This document shows, one piece after another, positions 50,828 through 59,328 of a DNA stretch of 64,000 bases. The DNA is taken from positions 58,048-122,047 of the forward strand of contig JAMNXP010000005.1 of assembly GCA_023653095.1 (NCBI GenBank), given 5' to 3'. The position numbers and the translations under genes were made by a program. The first letter of the stretch is position 1, and every line of letters starts with the position of its first letter. The notes beneath the pieces were generated by a model. The model did not search any database, was not told where the DNA came from, and was given only the letters and a program-made list of their open reading frames with translations. Source of the DNA: Bacteroidia bacterium. Lineage in GTDB: Bacteria > Bacteroidota > Bacteroidia > NS11-12g > UBA955.

Positions 50828-51766
50828 TTATTCACCTATACTTACTTCAATTTGAGCAGATTGAATCATTTTCCCATTGAAATTTACTTGTGGTTTTATG
50901 ACACGTGTGATTATTCTTTTACCAACTTCAATTGAATCACTTGGGATAAAGTTTGCGGTAACATTCATGCCTTCGTTGTATTCTAATTCCAGCATTTCAA
51001 CAATTTCATAACCTTTGGCCAAATAATTTTCTTTAATGCTTTTTACGGCACTTTTGAGTTGCTTAAGGCCTTTGGTATTTGGATCCATTCGATAGTGATT
51101 GGTCTCCATAGCAGTTAGACGGTCAGCTATTTTTAGAACTAATGAATGGTCCTCAGTCGAACTTTCATTGCCTTTTTCTCGGATGAGCTCAATTTGTTGT
51201 TCGAGAATTTTAACCAATTGACCATCAAGTTTTAAACTTTCTTCCTCTAAGGCCGTTTTTGTTTTAAGGATTTGTGTTTCAATAGCAGATTTATTTGATT
51301 TGATTATTTTATTTATCTGGAGAAACATAAAGGATCCCAATAGCACAATCAATAAACTTCCTCCAACCCAATAAACACTATTTGTTTGGAGGTTATTGTC
51401 TATCTTATCAATTTGGTTTTTTGTGGCAGAAGTTGTTGTATCAATTTTTAATCCTAATTCTTTTGAAATAGTATTTAAATTTTGATTTATTAAAAGAGTT
51501 TTTTGAAGTAAACTATCATATTTTAGTTCACTATTAGTCAATTTTGATTCAACAGTCTTTAACTGTTTTTTTAACTTAGATATTTCAATTGAATGCTCTT
51601 TTAATGCGATTTTCTGCTGATCAAAGTCTATTTTTCCTTCAATCTTTAATGAACTAACCTTGGAAATGGCTTGGATTGACCTATTTGGATTTGCTGCTAG
51701 ACTGAAATTAAAAGTTGAAAAGGAAATCAACCATAAAATTAGTGATGGTATAAATGTGTTTTTCAT
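50828..51766 (-). CDS. Membrane-anchored coiled-coil protein with GrpE-like C-terminal beta-wing
   Basis: Signal peptide, central TM (YWVGGSLLIVLLGSFMFLQ), C-terminal GYEIVEMLELEYNEGMNVTANFIPSDSIEVGKRIITRVIKPQVNFNGKMIQSAQIEVSIGE resembling the GrpE C-terminal domain. Confidence 0.65.
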   Translation of the reverse strand: MKNTFIPSLILWLISFSTFNFSLAANPNRSIQAISKVSSLKIEGKIDFDQQKIALKEHSIEISKLKKQLKTVESKLTNSELKYDSLLQKTLLINQNLNTISKELGLKIDTTTSATKNQIDKIDNNLQTNSVYWVGGSLLIVLLGSFMFLQINKIIKSNKSAIETQILKTKTALEEESLKLDGQLVKILEQQIELIREKGNESSTEDHSLVLKIADRLTAMETNHYRMDPNTKGLKQLKSAVKSIKENYLAKGYEIVEMLELEYNEGMNVTANFIPSDSIEVGKRIITRVIKPQVNFNGKMIQSAQIEVSIGE

Positions 51767-51771
51767 GTTGT

Positions 51772-53280
51772 TTAATTTTTTAAGTTAATGTTTACCCAAA
51801 CTAATAGGCTGATAATAAGTATTGCAGCAGCCCAACCAGCGCCGAATGCGGCCCAAACAATCAATACTATAGCAATAAATACCAATAGTAACTGAAAGTA
51901 GAAAATTCTATCTTGTTCTTCTTTCTTTTTACGTTCTTCTTCTTTTTCTTTTCTCTTTAATTCTTCATCTTGTTTGCGTTTTTCCTCCGCAATTACAAAT
52001 GGATGCGTATTGGGCAAGTGGGCAACAAATTTGTTGATAATCACAAATATTTCTAGACTAGCACCGTTTTTTCGAATGTAATCAGCTAATTCGATGAAAT
52101 TAGTGATGTACTCACTTCTATCAGTAGATGCGATTTTTTGTAAAACAGAGTTCGTTATTTCTTTCCTCAAGAACTCATCTACTTTAAAAATATTTAATTG
52201 TTTGGTATAATCTCGGTTGGTATCAATAATGATTTCCTTTAGTCGTTTTAAAATTTCTAAAGCAAAAAGTATATCAGAATATTTTAGGTCATCTAACTCC
52301 TTGAGATTCGAATCAATACGTTCAATGGTTACCGATGTTTTTGCAATTTGTTTTGCAGATTTTAATAATTCGATCGATTTTTTAATGGATAAATCACTTT
52401 TATCTCCTTTTGAATATGAGTCTATTCCGCATTGAATAATTTCTTTGGCAACATTGTCAGAAATCATTCTGTACTGCAAGTTGTTTTGGCCTAAAAGATT
52501 ATGAATTAAGTTTAAACCTTCGCGAGATTTATTGAGTAAATCCTTGCCATATAAGTAACCATCTTTTGGACTGTTTTTGCGTTTTGATTTTGTGTCTTCA
52601 ATTAATAGTTGAATTTCATGTAATGGCCCTTCGGTAAATTTTTTATTTATGTATGTAATTACATTCTGAGAGGAGTTATTAAATAGGTTTGCAATTTGGA
52701 CGCGATCAAATCGAGGAAGTAAACCAATTAATATGTCATCTATGAATTTTTCAAGTTGTTGCTGATTTGTAAAAGTGTAGGTTTGGGCATCACCAACATT
52801 CTTTACGAAATCAATAAAATTTTCTGATTCAATTAACTTGATTTTGAATTCTAAACCTTCTTTTATTTCATCTATGGTATTACTTAATAATTTTAATGTG
52901 CCGATATTATTGAAATATGAGAAGTTTTTAGAACTAAGTTCTTTTCCAGACGTAACTTTTGTCCAAATTTCAATCGCTTTATTCTTGTCACCATTTTTCA
53001 AATAGTTCAGAGCGGTACCGTCAAAATTGTTAACCTCAATAAACCAGAATAACGAGTTATTTATTTTGTCTTGATTTATTTCGATTTTAGTTGAAGCTTG
53101 AACTACCGTTGATTCATTTAATTGAATGGGGGTTAAAAAACTAAAATTATAATGGGAGTCATAGGATCGCCCAATGCTCAAGTTTTTTATTATAAGACTT
53201 TTTCTATTTTGAATCTCCCTTTCTGAAGAATTGGCCAACAAGCCCAAGATTCTGTAAGGATTATTCTCTATTAACTCCAT
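51772..53280 (-). CDS. J-like N-terminal domain protein with C-terminal TM helices
   Basis: ENNPYRILGLLANSSEREIQNRKSLIIKNL; NSLFWFIEVNNFDGTALNYLKNGDKNKAIEIW; KRKEKEEERKKKEEQ then two TM segments. Confidence 0.65.
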   Translation of the reverse strand: MELIENNPYRILGLLANSSEREIQNRKSLIIKNLSIGRSYDSHYNFSFLTPIQLNESTVVQASTKIEINQDKINNSLFWFIEVNNFDGTALNYLKNGDKNKAIEIWTKVTSGKELSSKNFSYFNNIGTLKLLSNTIDEIKEGLEFKIKLIESENFIDFVKNVGDAQTYTFTNQQQLEKFIDDILIGLLPRFDRVQIANLFNNSSQNVITYINKKFTEGPLHEIQLLIEDTKSKRKNSPKDGYLYGKDLLNKSREGLNLIHNLLGQNNLQYRMISDNVAKEIIQCGIDSYSKGDKSDLSIKKSIELLKSAKQIAKTSVTIERIDSNLKELDDLKYSDILFALEILKRLKEIIIDTNRDYTKQLNIFKVDEFLRKEITNSVLQKIASTDRSEYITNFIELADYIRKNGASLEIFVIINKFVAHLPNTHPFVIAEEKRKQDEELKRKEKEEERKKKEEQDRIFYFQLLLVFIAIVLIVWAAFGAGWAAAILIISLLVWVNINLKN

Positions 53281-53372
53281 AGATGTGTTTCGCGTTTAAT
53301 GTTATGGTATAAGTTTAGTTTCGAGGGGACTTTCAAGATTTAAAACATGAATAATGCCTGGTTGTGAAAGTG

Positions 53373-54383
53373 TTATTTTTGACTTTGGATGGATTGATCC
53401 AACTCCTTGGTCATGTTGTTAATCGTGTGAATTCGTGTGTAGATTTGATATTCTAAAAGTTTTTCTAAATCGGTTTTTTGACCGTAAACTTTAGTGAATA
53501 CCACCAATAATTCGAGACTCAGTAAAAAGATGAAAACAAGAATATAAACAATTAGTGCGATTCTAGAATCTCTTAAAATTCCAATCATAAGTGAGAGTTC
53601 ATCTAAAAATCCTCTATTTTCTTCCAATTCTTTTTTAATGTTTTCATACAGATTTATTTTTTCGTCTTCTATTTTGCTAATCATATTATTTAAAAGCACA
53701 ATCTGCTGGCTGATTCTTTTTTTATCTTCGAATGCCGGATTGGTAATTTGAGTTCGATTGGTTTGTGTGACAGGTAATAAATTCAAATCTATATTTAGCT
53801 GTTCCTTGTCAATATCTTTTGGAATTTGTTTGCGGGTTGTCGACTCTGATATCACATTAATCAAAGGATTTTTGTTTAATTCGTCGGTTAATACTTGCTC
53901 CTTGCTTTTTTGCTCTTGCAATTGAATTTCCAGCTCGTTTTTGCGATTTTCGAGCTGCTTAGATTGGGAGGTTGTTATTTTTGTGGCTTCTTCGCCAACA
54001 ATCATGGTTTTTCTTTTATCGAGGTCATCAGAGTAAATGATTTGGTCCAAAATAAGTGAACCAATAATTGACATGACAATAGCCAGAGTGACACGGAAGC
54101 CTACGACTGCTCTATTTGAACTATTCGCCAAAATGATTTGGCGCTCAATTTGGATGACTATAAATGCAAGAATACATGCAGTGGCGATACTCGCAAATGT
54201 GCTCACATCCAAGTATCTGTGTGCAAATGAAAAGCCTACTAAAAACCAAAGAATAGAAATGATGAACAAACCTGCCAAATACTGTTTTATCTTCCCTTTG
54301 GCGGCTTCACTGCAGGTATTCAATAATTGGTAATTGAATCCGGTCAAAAAACAACCGAATTTTAAAATTCTATTTTCAATCAT
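53373..54383 (-). CDS. DUF4407-like membrane protein
   Basis: About four TM helices with an intervening coiled-coil; FLTGFNYQLLNTCSEAAKGKIKQYLAGLFIISILWFLVGFSFAHRY. Confidence 0.75.
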   Translation of the reverse strand: MIENRILKFGCFLTGFNYQLLNTCSEAAKGKIKQYLAGLFIISILWFLVGFSFAHRYLDVSTFASIATACILAFIVIQIERQIILANSSNRAVVGFRVTLAIVMSIIGSLILDQIIYSDDLDKRKTMIVGEEATKITTSQSKQLENRKNELEIQLQEQKSKEQVLTDELNKNPLINVISESTTRKQIPKDIDKEQLNIDLNLLPVTQTNRTQITNPAFEDKKRISQQIVLLNNMISKIEDEKINLYENIKKELEENRGFLDELSLMIGILRDSRIALIVYILVFIFLLSLELLVVFTKVYGQKTDLEKLLEYQIYTRIHTINNMTKELDQSIQSQK

Positions 54384-54384
54384 T

Positions 54385-54978
54385 TTAGTTCAAGAATTTT
54401 GAAACTGAAATTGCATTTAATCCTCTCAAAAAACCTTTATTGTAGGAGAGTAGGATACGTTTTAGTGCACCTGATCCATTAGGTATTTCTGATTTGAACT
54501 TATTTAATTGATCAACATGGGTTTTGAGTTTTACCGTATGCTGTTTTAACTCTTCCACTAGATCTATGAGGCCCGCTTTTGACCTTGTATTGATGTGGAA
54601 TTCAATCTCATTTAATTTGTCGCTATATGTTAATAATAGTTGATCTACCTTAAGTTCAAAATCTATGGTTAAAAACTCTAAGTTGTCCTTACGATAACTA
54701 TCGTCAGGATTTGCAAGGGCATCATTGAATCCATTTTCTTCCCAATTATTTTGGAGGAATAAATACAAACCTTCAATGTCAATTATTTTATCGTTGATTG
54801 AATGTGTTTGTTTTTGATTAGAATTAGCAACGGTATCAAAATTTGTAATTTTAGGAGTCTCATTAAGTTCAGATTGGTTAGATTTCTCAATGAATAAATC
54901 CTCCGGAATATCATTATTAGATTGATTTTCGGTAGGGGCAGGTACTGTGGATTTGTTTAAAAAACTGAATATTGACAT
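54385..54978 (-). CDS. Hypothetical cluster protein
   Basis: ORF packed between DUF4407 and HNH genes with 1-bp spacing. Confidence 0.6.
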   Translation of the reverse strand: MSIFSFLNKSTVPAPTENQSNNDIPEDLFIEKSNQSELNETPKITNFDTVANSNQKQTHSINDKIIDIEGLYLFLQNNWEENGFNDALANPDDSYRKDNLEFLTIDFELKVDQLLLTYSDKLNEIEFHINTRSKAGLIDLVEELKQHTVKLKTHVDQLNKFKSEIPNGSGALKRILLSYNKGFLRGLNAISVSKFLN

Positions 54979-54979
54979 G

Positions 54980-55333
54980 TTATTTTTTTATTATCGGAAC
55001 TTCGTACTTAGTGTGTCCTAACCCATGGCATTTTTTGCATAAGGTTACAAGTAAAGGGTTGCTGTATTCCCAAGGTTCAACGAATCTTCCAAGTTCTGAA
55101 TTGAAATGGTATTGCCTGTGATGAACTTGCAAGTCTTCGCCGGTTCCACAATTTCTACACTTGTTATTGTCTCGCTGAAGAATTTCTTGACGTTTGTTCT
55201 TCCATTCGATTTTGAACAGCGCTTCTTTGTAGCCACCGTGTTTTAAAGGTAAACTGACTGAGTATTGTGTATTGCTTTTAACCTCATTAATGCTGTTTTT
55301 TTGGCGATTTTTAAGTATATACCTTGATTTCAT
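54980..55333 (-). CDS. HNH-type zinc protein
   Basis: QEILQRDNNKCRNCGTGEDLQVHHRQYH...LLVTLCKKCHGLGH; ATG at 55333 (ORF track start is a TTG). Confidence 0.75.
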   Translation of the reverse strand: MKSRYILKNRQKNSINEVKSNTQYSVSLPLKHGGYKEALFKIEWKNKRQEILQRDNNKCRNCGTGEDLQVHHRQYHFNSELGRFVEPWEYSNPLLVTLCKKCHGLGHTKYEVPIIKK

Positions 55334-55369
55334 TAGGCGTAAAAGCAATTATAGTCGAGCACCAAAACT

Positions 55370-55384
55370 ATCATTTGAAATGAT
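55370..55384. promoter_or_regulatory. Candidate operator ATCATTTGAAATGAT
   Basis: Perfect inverted repeat (7-1-7) in the divergent gap between the cluster and the XRE gene. Confidence 0.55.
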
Positions 55385-55406
55385 TGTATCCCACAAAAAA
55401 AAATTG

Positions 55407-55414
55407 TATTTTTG
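55407..55414 (+). promoter_or_regulatory. -7 element TATTTTTG for XRE gene
   Basis: TAnnTTTG match 36 nt before ATG 55451. Confidence 0.55.
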
Positions 55415-55450
55415 AAAATTTAGTGTAAATTGCTTTTTAATTAGTAGATT

Positions 55451-55831
55451 ATGGAAAAAGATATCAAATACGAACGACCTTCGACAATAAGAATCATCAG
55501 AGAAAGTAATGGGTTTTCACAAGAATATGTGGCTTCGAAACTAGAAATTACACAACAAGCATATTCCAATATTGAGAAAAATCCTGAAAATGCTTCAGTG
55601 AAGCGACTAAAGCAGATTTCATCTATTTTTTCTGTTCCGGTTACAAGTTTAATTGGTGAGTCTGAGCATTACGTTCAGCAGAATTTTCAACAGCAAGGTG
55701 GGCAAGCTGCAACAATTATTCATGTACAAGGAATGCCTGAAAATGAGAGACAACTTTACGAGCGGTTGATTGAGGAAATGAAATCGGAAATTCAATTGCT
55801 CAAGTCAATGCTAGAAGTGAAGTCGAATTAA
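55451..55831 (+). CDS. XRE-family HTH regulator
   Basis: TIRIIRESNGFSQEYVASKLEITQQAYSNIEKNPENASVKRLKQISSIF. Confidence 0.92.
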   Translation: MEKDIKYERPSTIRIIRESNGFSQEYVASKLEITQQAYSNIEKNPENASVKRLKQISSIFSVPVTSLIGESEHYVQQNFQQQGGQAATIIHVQGMPENERQLYERLIEEMKSEIQLLKSMLEVKSN

Positions 55832-55953
55832 TTTTTAAATATCAATTATTTTTACAGAGTAAGATTTCGTAAGTTCAACTTTGAAGTCGTCTTCGACATT
55901 ATCCACATCCCCCGAAAAAGAAAAGGGATAGAATAAATAGAGAACCAATAAAT

Positions 55954-56244
55954 TTATTTCTCATCCCTCTTGTAAAACGCGCTGAATAAAAGTCCTAAGC
56001 CAATAATAACATCGATGATGTTCCAGAGTTCGCGGCCAAAAGCAAGTTTGAAAAACGGTTGAAACATGAGGGCGAGAGCCCCGAAAATGAACATTTCGGT
56101 TTCGCGGCCCTCTTGGTTGGACTTGTAAGCAAGAATGCCGAAGCCAATCATGCTCGCGAACCTAACGAATTGATAATAGCCGTAAGGCATGTCTGCCAAA
56201 CATATAAACAATAGGGCTGCAAGGGCGATTTTCAGGATTTTCAT
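55954..56244 (-). CDS. DUF6804-like membrane protein
   Basis: ADMPYGYYQFVRFASMIGFGILAY...FQPFFKLAFGRELWNIIDVIIG. Confidence 0.75.
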   Translation of the reverse strand: MKILKIALAALLFICLADMPYGYYQFVRFASMIGFGILAYKSNQEGRETEMFIFGALALMFQPFFKLAFGRELWNIIDVIIGLGLLFSAFYKRDEK

Positions 56245-56331
56245 ATTCAGCAATTTAAATAAAAAAGTAAATTGACGTGTATTTCTTTGAAATTTAACGG
56301 TAATTTCCCCATCAGGATTTTTAACAACCAC

Positions 56332-56868
56332 ATGCTCCTAGATTCCGCTTCATCATTTACCTATACTGTCTTGCCAACGCTAAAGAAATTGGCCGCTTTT
56401 GCGATGTTTTTTCTGCTGTTTCGGAGGATTTACTACTCAAATGTTAAGCATAGGTTAAAGAATCTATTCCTACGGATCAAGAAGGGGAGTGTTCGATTGT
56501 TTAGGGTTGCTGCTGGGAGGAAAAACCATCAACAGTGGGTGTGGAACGAGCTGAAAAAGTATCATAAAAAGCAAGAATTTTATTACGGCGTGTACGAAGG
56601 CACAAATTCGGTTTTAGCGTCCCACCTGAACAGCATCGTCAGTGCGGGACGAGTGGTTGTGAATGTTCAAGAGAATAGGGTGGAGTACAACCTCGAAAAA
56701 GATCTGACATTGTTTGCCATCTATCCCTAAGAAATTGATGCATCGGTGGGTGAACACTTTGCGTGGTCTGTTCGCATCTATTGGGCATTCAATCAGTTGC
56801 ACGAATACGGCGAGGACCCGTTGGATATTATGATTGATTACAGGAGGCGGTATAAGAAGGATCGATGA
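56332..56868 (+). pseudogene. Unknown-family gene interrupted by in-frame TAA at 56728
   Basis: Frame reads LFAIYP*EIDASVGEHFAWSVRIYWAFNQLHEYGEDPLDIMIDYRRRYKKDR; the second copy has GAA (Glu) at the TAA position. Confidence 0.7.
56716..56868 (+). repeat. Direct repeat copy 1 (gene 3' end)
   Basis: Over 90% identical by eye to 59173..59322. Confidence 0.85.
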
Positions 56869-57139
56869 GATAGCATTCTTCGGCGATTTCCAAGATCGGA
56901 AAGGGAAGTGTAAAATTCAATGAACACCCTAAAAGGTTCTTTGGATTTATCAAAGGCGAATTTGAAAATAAGTATTTAAACATTGTACATTATAAAACGC
57001 AAGGGCTAAAGGTGATGAGTCGCCCCAGTTTCCTTCTTTTATTAATAACATGACTTAATTATTTTGAATCGATTAAGAATTGTACTAATTTAGTCCAACT
57101 TAACTGAAACCACTACACTATTCAAAGAAAGTAGATAGA

Positions 57140-57730
57140 ATGGCAAAAGCAACGCAAAAAATCAAGATAATGGTCGGCTCTACGGTATATGGCTTTGAAG
57201 ACCAGCTTTCGCAGATTGTGGCTCAGTTGCAATTGCTTGATTATGAAGTCATTAACTCTTATAGTGGAAGTGTTAAAGTAAACCCTATTTTATCTAATTT
57301 AGATAATTGTCTCAATGCAGTAAAAGAATGTGATTTGTTTTTAGGCATCATTCGGCCATATTATGGCACGGGCAATATTGGCGAAAAGAACATCACTTTC
57401 GAGGAAATAAAATTAGCCATTAAACTCAAAAAGCCTTACTGGTTTTTAGTGCATCGAGATGTTGTTTTCTCCCGGTTGCTTTTTAGTAAATTGAAACTGA
57501 AGTCTGGCGATGAAATTGTGATAGAACCTAATCGCTTTTTTGATAAACGTACCATTGAAATTTATGATTATATAATCAAGAATCATGAACGGATAACAAT
57601 GCGTAATGGAAATTGGGCGCAGGAGTTTTACCGACTTGATGAAATGATGACTTACATCAATACACAATTTTCTGATTCGGATTTTGTTCAAAATATTCTT
57701 AATGAAAAAATGGTAAAAAATGGAAAATAG
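57140..57730 (+). CDS. DUF4062 domain protein
   Basis: KIMVGSTVYGFEDQLSQIVAQLQLLDYEVINS...ECDLFLGIIRPYYGTG...ITFEEIKLAIKLKKPYWFLVH. Confidence 0.82.
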   Translation: MAKATQKIKIMVGSTVYGFEDQLSQIVAQLQLLDYEVINSYSGSVKVNPILSNLDNCLNAVKECDLFLGIIRPYYGTGNIGEKNITFEEIKLAIKLKKPYWFLVHRDVVFSRLLFSKLKLKSGDEIVIEPNRFFDKRTIEIYDYIIKNHERITMRNGNWAQEFYRLDEMMTYINTQFSDSDFVQNILNEKMVKNGK

Positions 57731-59144
57731 TTTTATCATAGAAAATTTGCTGGAGCAACAGGTAGGTGATCGTTTAGAGTTTCAAGGAACTGTAAACAAA
57801 CAAGCTATTGCCAAAACAATTGCAGCTTTCATTAATGCTGAGGGTGGTGATTTACTGATTGGGGTGCATGGTAATAAGAGAATTGTTGGTGTTGAGAATG
57901 CGGAGAAAGTGCGTGTAACTATTCAGGAAATGCTGGTCGAATACATACAACCTATTGCTCCAATTTTTACACAGGTAGTTAATTACAAAAGGAAAGATTT
58001 AATTCACATTAGTGTTTGGGAAGGTGCAAAAAAGCCCTATCAGTTTAAAGGTAATATTTTTATCCGTGAAAACGATAGTACTAAATTGTCCTCTATCAGT
58101 AATTTAACTTCACTCATTAAAGACCGAAAAGAGGCCGATTTTCATTGGGAACGCAGAGCTGTTTTGGGCGCTACTCTACTGGATTTAGATACTGAAGAAA
58201 TCAATCAAACCATTGCTTTGTATAAAGAATACAAGCCCAATAATGTAATTCAAGATGTTGAGGATTTTTTAATTCAAATGGGCTTGATCCAAAACGGAAA
58301 TCTCACCAATGCTTGTATTGTTTTGTTTGGAAACAACCCAAGCCAATTTATTTCGCAATCTAAAATCAGGATCACCGTATATCCTTCCTCTATCTCAGGC
58401 GATAATTTTTTAAACGACAAAATATTTGATGGAAGCTTGTTCCAAAATATTACCGCAATACTCAATTTTATAGAAATCTCATTTGGCAAAAACATTGTTG
58501 TAGATGGTATCTTGCGCAAAGAGCAGTACAATTATCCATTATTAGCCGTTCGTGAAGGATTGCTAAACGCCATGGTTCACAGAGATTACAACTCAGTAAA
58601 CGGCTTCTTGCAGATTTCTATTTTTAGCGATAGAACCGAAATTTCCAATTATGGGGGATTGCCCCACGGAATAACTATCAAGGATTTAAAAAAGGAGCAC
58701 AACTCTATCCTCCGTAACCCAGATATCGCTCAGATATGTTTTATCAGAAAATATATAGAAATGCTGGGCAGCGGCACATTGCGTATGGTAAGTGATTGCA
58801 AAAAGAATGGATTTAGAATGCCCTTTTGGACAGATAAAAATAATATTACAACGGTAACTTTCCCCGGTCTTTCTATCAAAACCAAAGTTGCTAAAGGTGT
58901 AAATGAAGGTGTAAATGAAGGTGTAAAAAAAGTCTATTTTAAAGCCGAAAGTGAAGGTGTAAACGAAGAGCTAAACCTAATTTACTCAGTAATTGAGAAA
59001 ACGCCAGGATTAAAAGCACCGGCCATCGCAAAGGCTTTAGGTGTAAGCCTTTCAACAGCTGAAAGATATATTAGAAAATTGAAAGATGCTCAGTATATCA
59101 AATTTGTAGGCATACCCAAAACAGGTGGTTATTTTACCAATTAA
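57720..59144 (+). CDS. AlbA_2/Schlafen-like RecG-type ATP-binding protein
   Basis: LEFQGTVNKQAIAKTIAAFINAEGGDLLIGVHGNKRIVGV, VREGLLNAMVHRDY, C-terminal winged HTH. Confidence 0.88.
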   Translation: MENSFIIENLLEQQVGDRLEFQGTVNKQAIAKTIAAFINAEGGDLLIGVHGNKRIVGVENAEKVRVTIQEMLVEYIQPIAPIFTQVVNYKRKDLIHISVWEGAKKPYQFKGNIFIRENDSTKLSSISNLTSLIKDRKEADFHWERRAVLGATLLDLDTEEINQTIALYKEYKPNNVIQDVEDFLIQMGLIQNGNLTNACIVLFGNNPSQFISQSKIRITVYPSSISGDNFLNDKIFDGSLFQNITAILNFIEISFGKNIVVDGILRKEQYNYPLLAVREGLLNAMVHRDYNSVNGFLQISIFSDRTEISNYGGLPHGITIKDLKKEHNSILRNPDIAQICFIRKYIEMLGSGTLRMVSDCKKNGFRMPFWTDKNNITTVTFPGLSIKTKVAKGVNEGVNEGVKKVYFKAESEGVNEELNLIYSVIEKTPGLKAPAIAKALGVSLSTAERYIRKLKDAQYIKFVGIPKTGGYFTN

Positions 59145-59172
59145 TATTTATGGGTCAAGTATTGATGAATAT

Positions 59173-59322
59173 GCCATCTATCCCGAAGAAATCAAAGCAT
59201 CGGTGGGTGAACACTTTGCGTGGTCAGTTCGCATCTATTGGGCATTCAATCAGTTGCACGCCTTCGGCGAGGACCCGTTGGATATTATGATTGATTACAG
59301 AAGGCGGTATAAGAAAAGCTGA
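59173..59322 (+). repeat. Direct repeat copy 2 (intact 3' end of the 56332 gene)
   Basis: AIYPEEIKASVGEHFAWSVRIYWAFNQLHAFGEDPLDIMIDYRRRYKKS. Confidence 0.85.
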
Positions 59323-59328
59323 ATTCAA

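Noticed and set aside
56895-57052. Possible remnant ORF KIGKGSVKFNEHPKRFFGFIKGEFENKYLNIVHYKTQGLKVMSRPSF
   Set aside because: No start codon and no family I can name; possible gene fragment but too weak to claim
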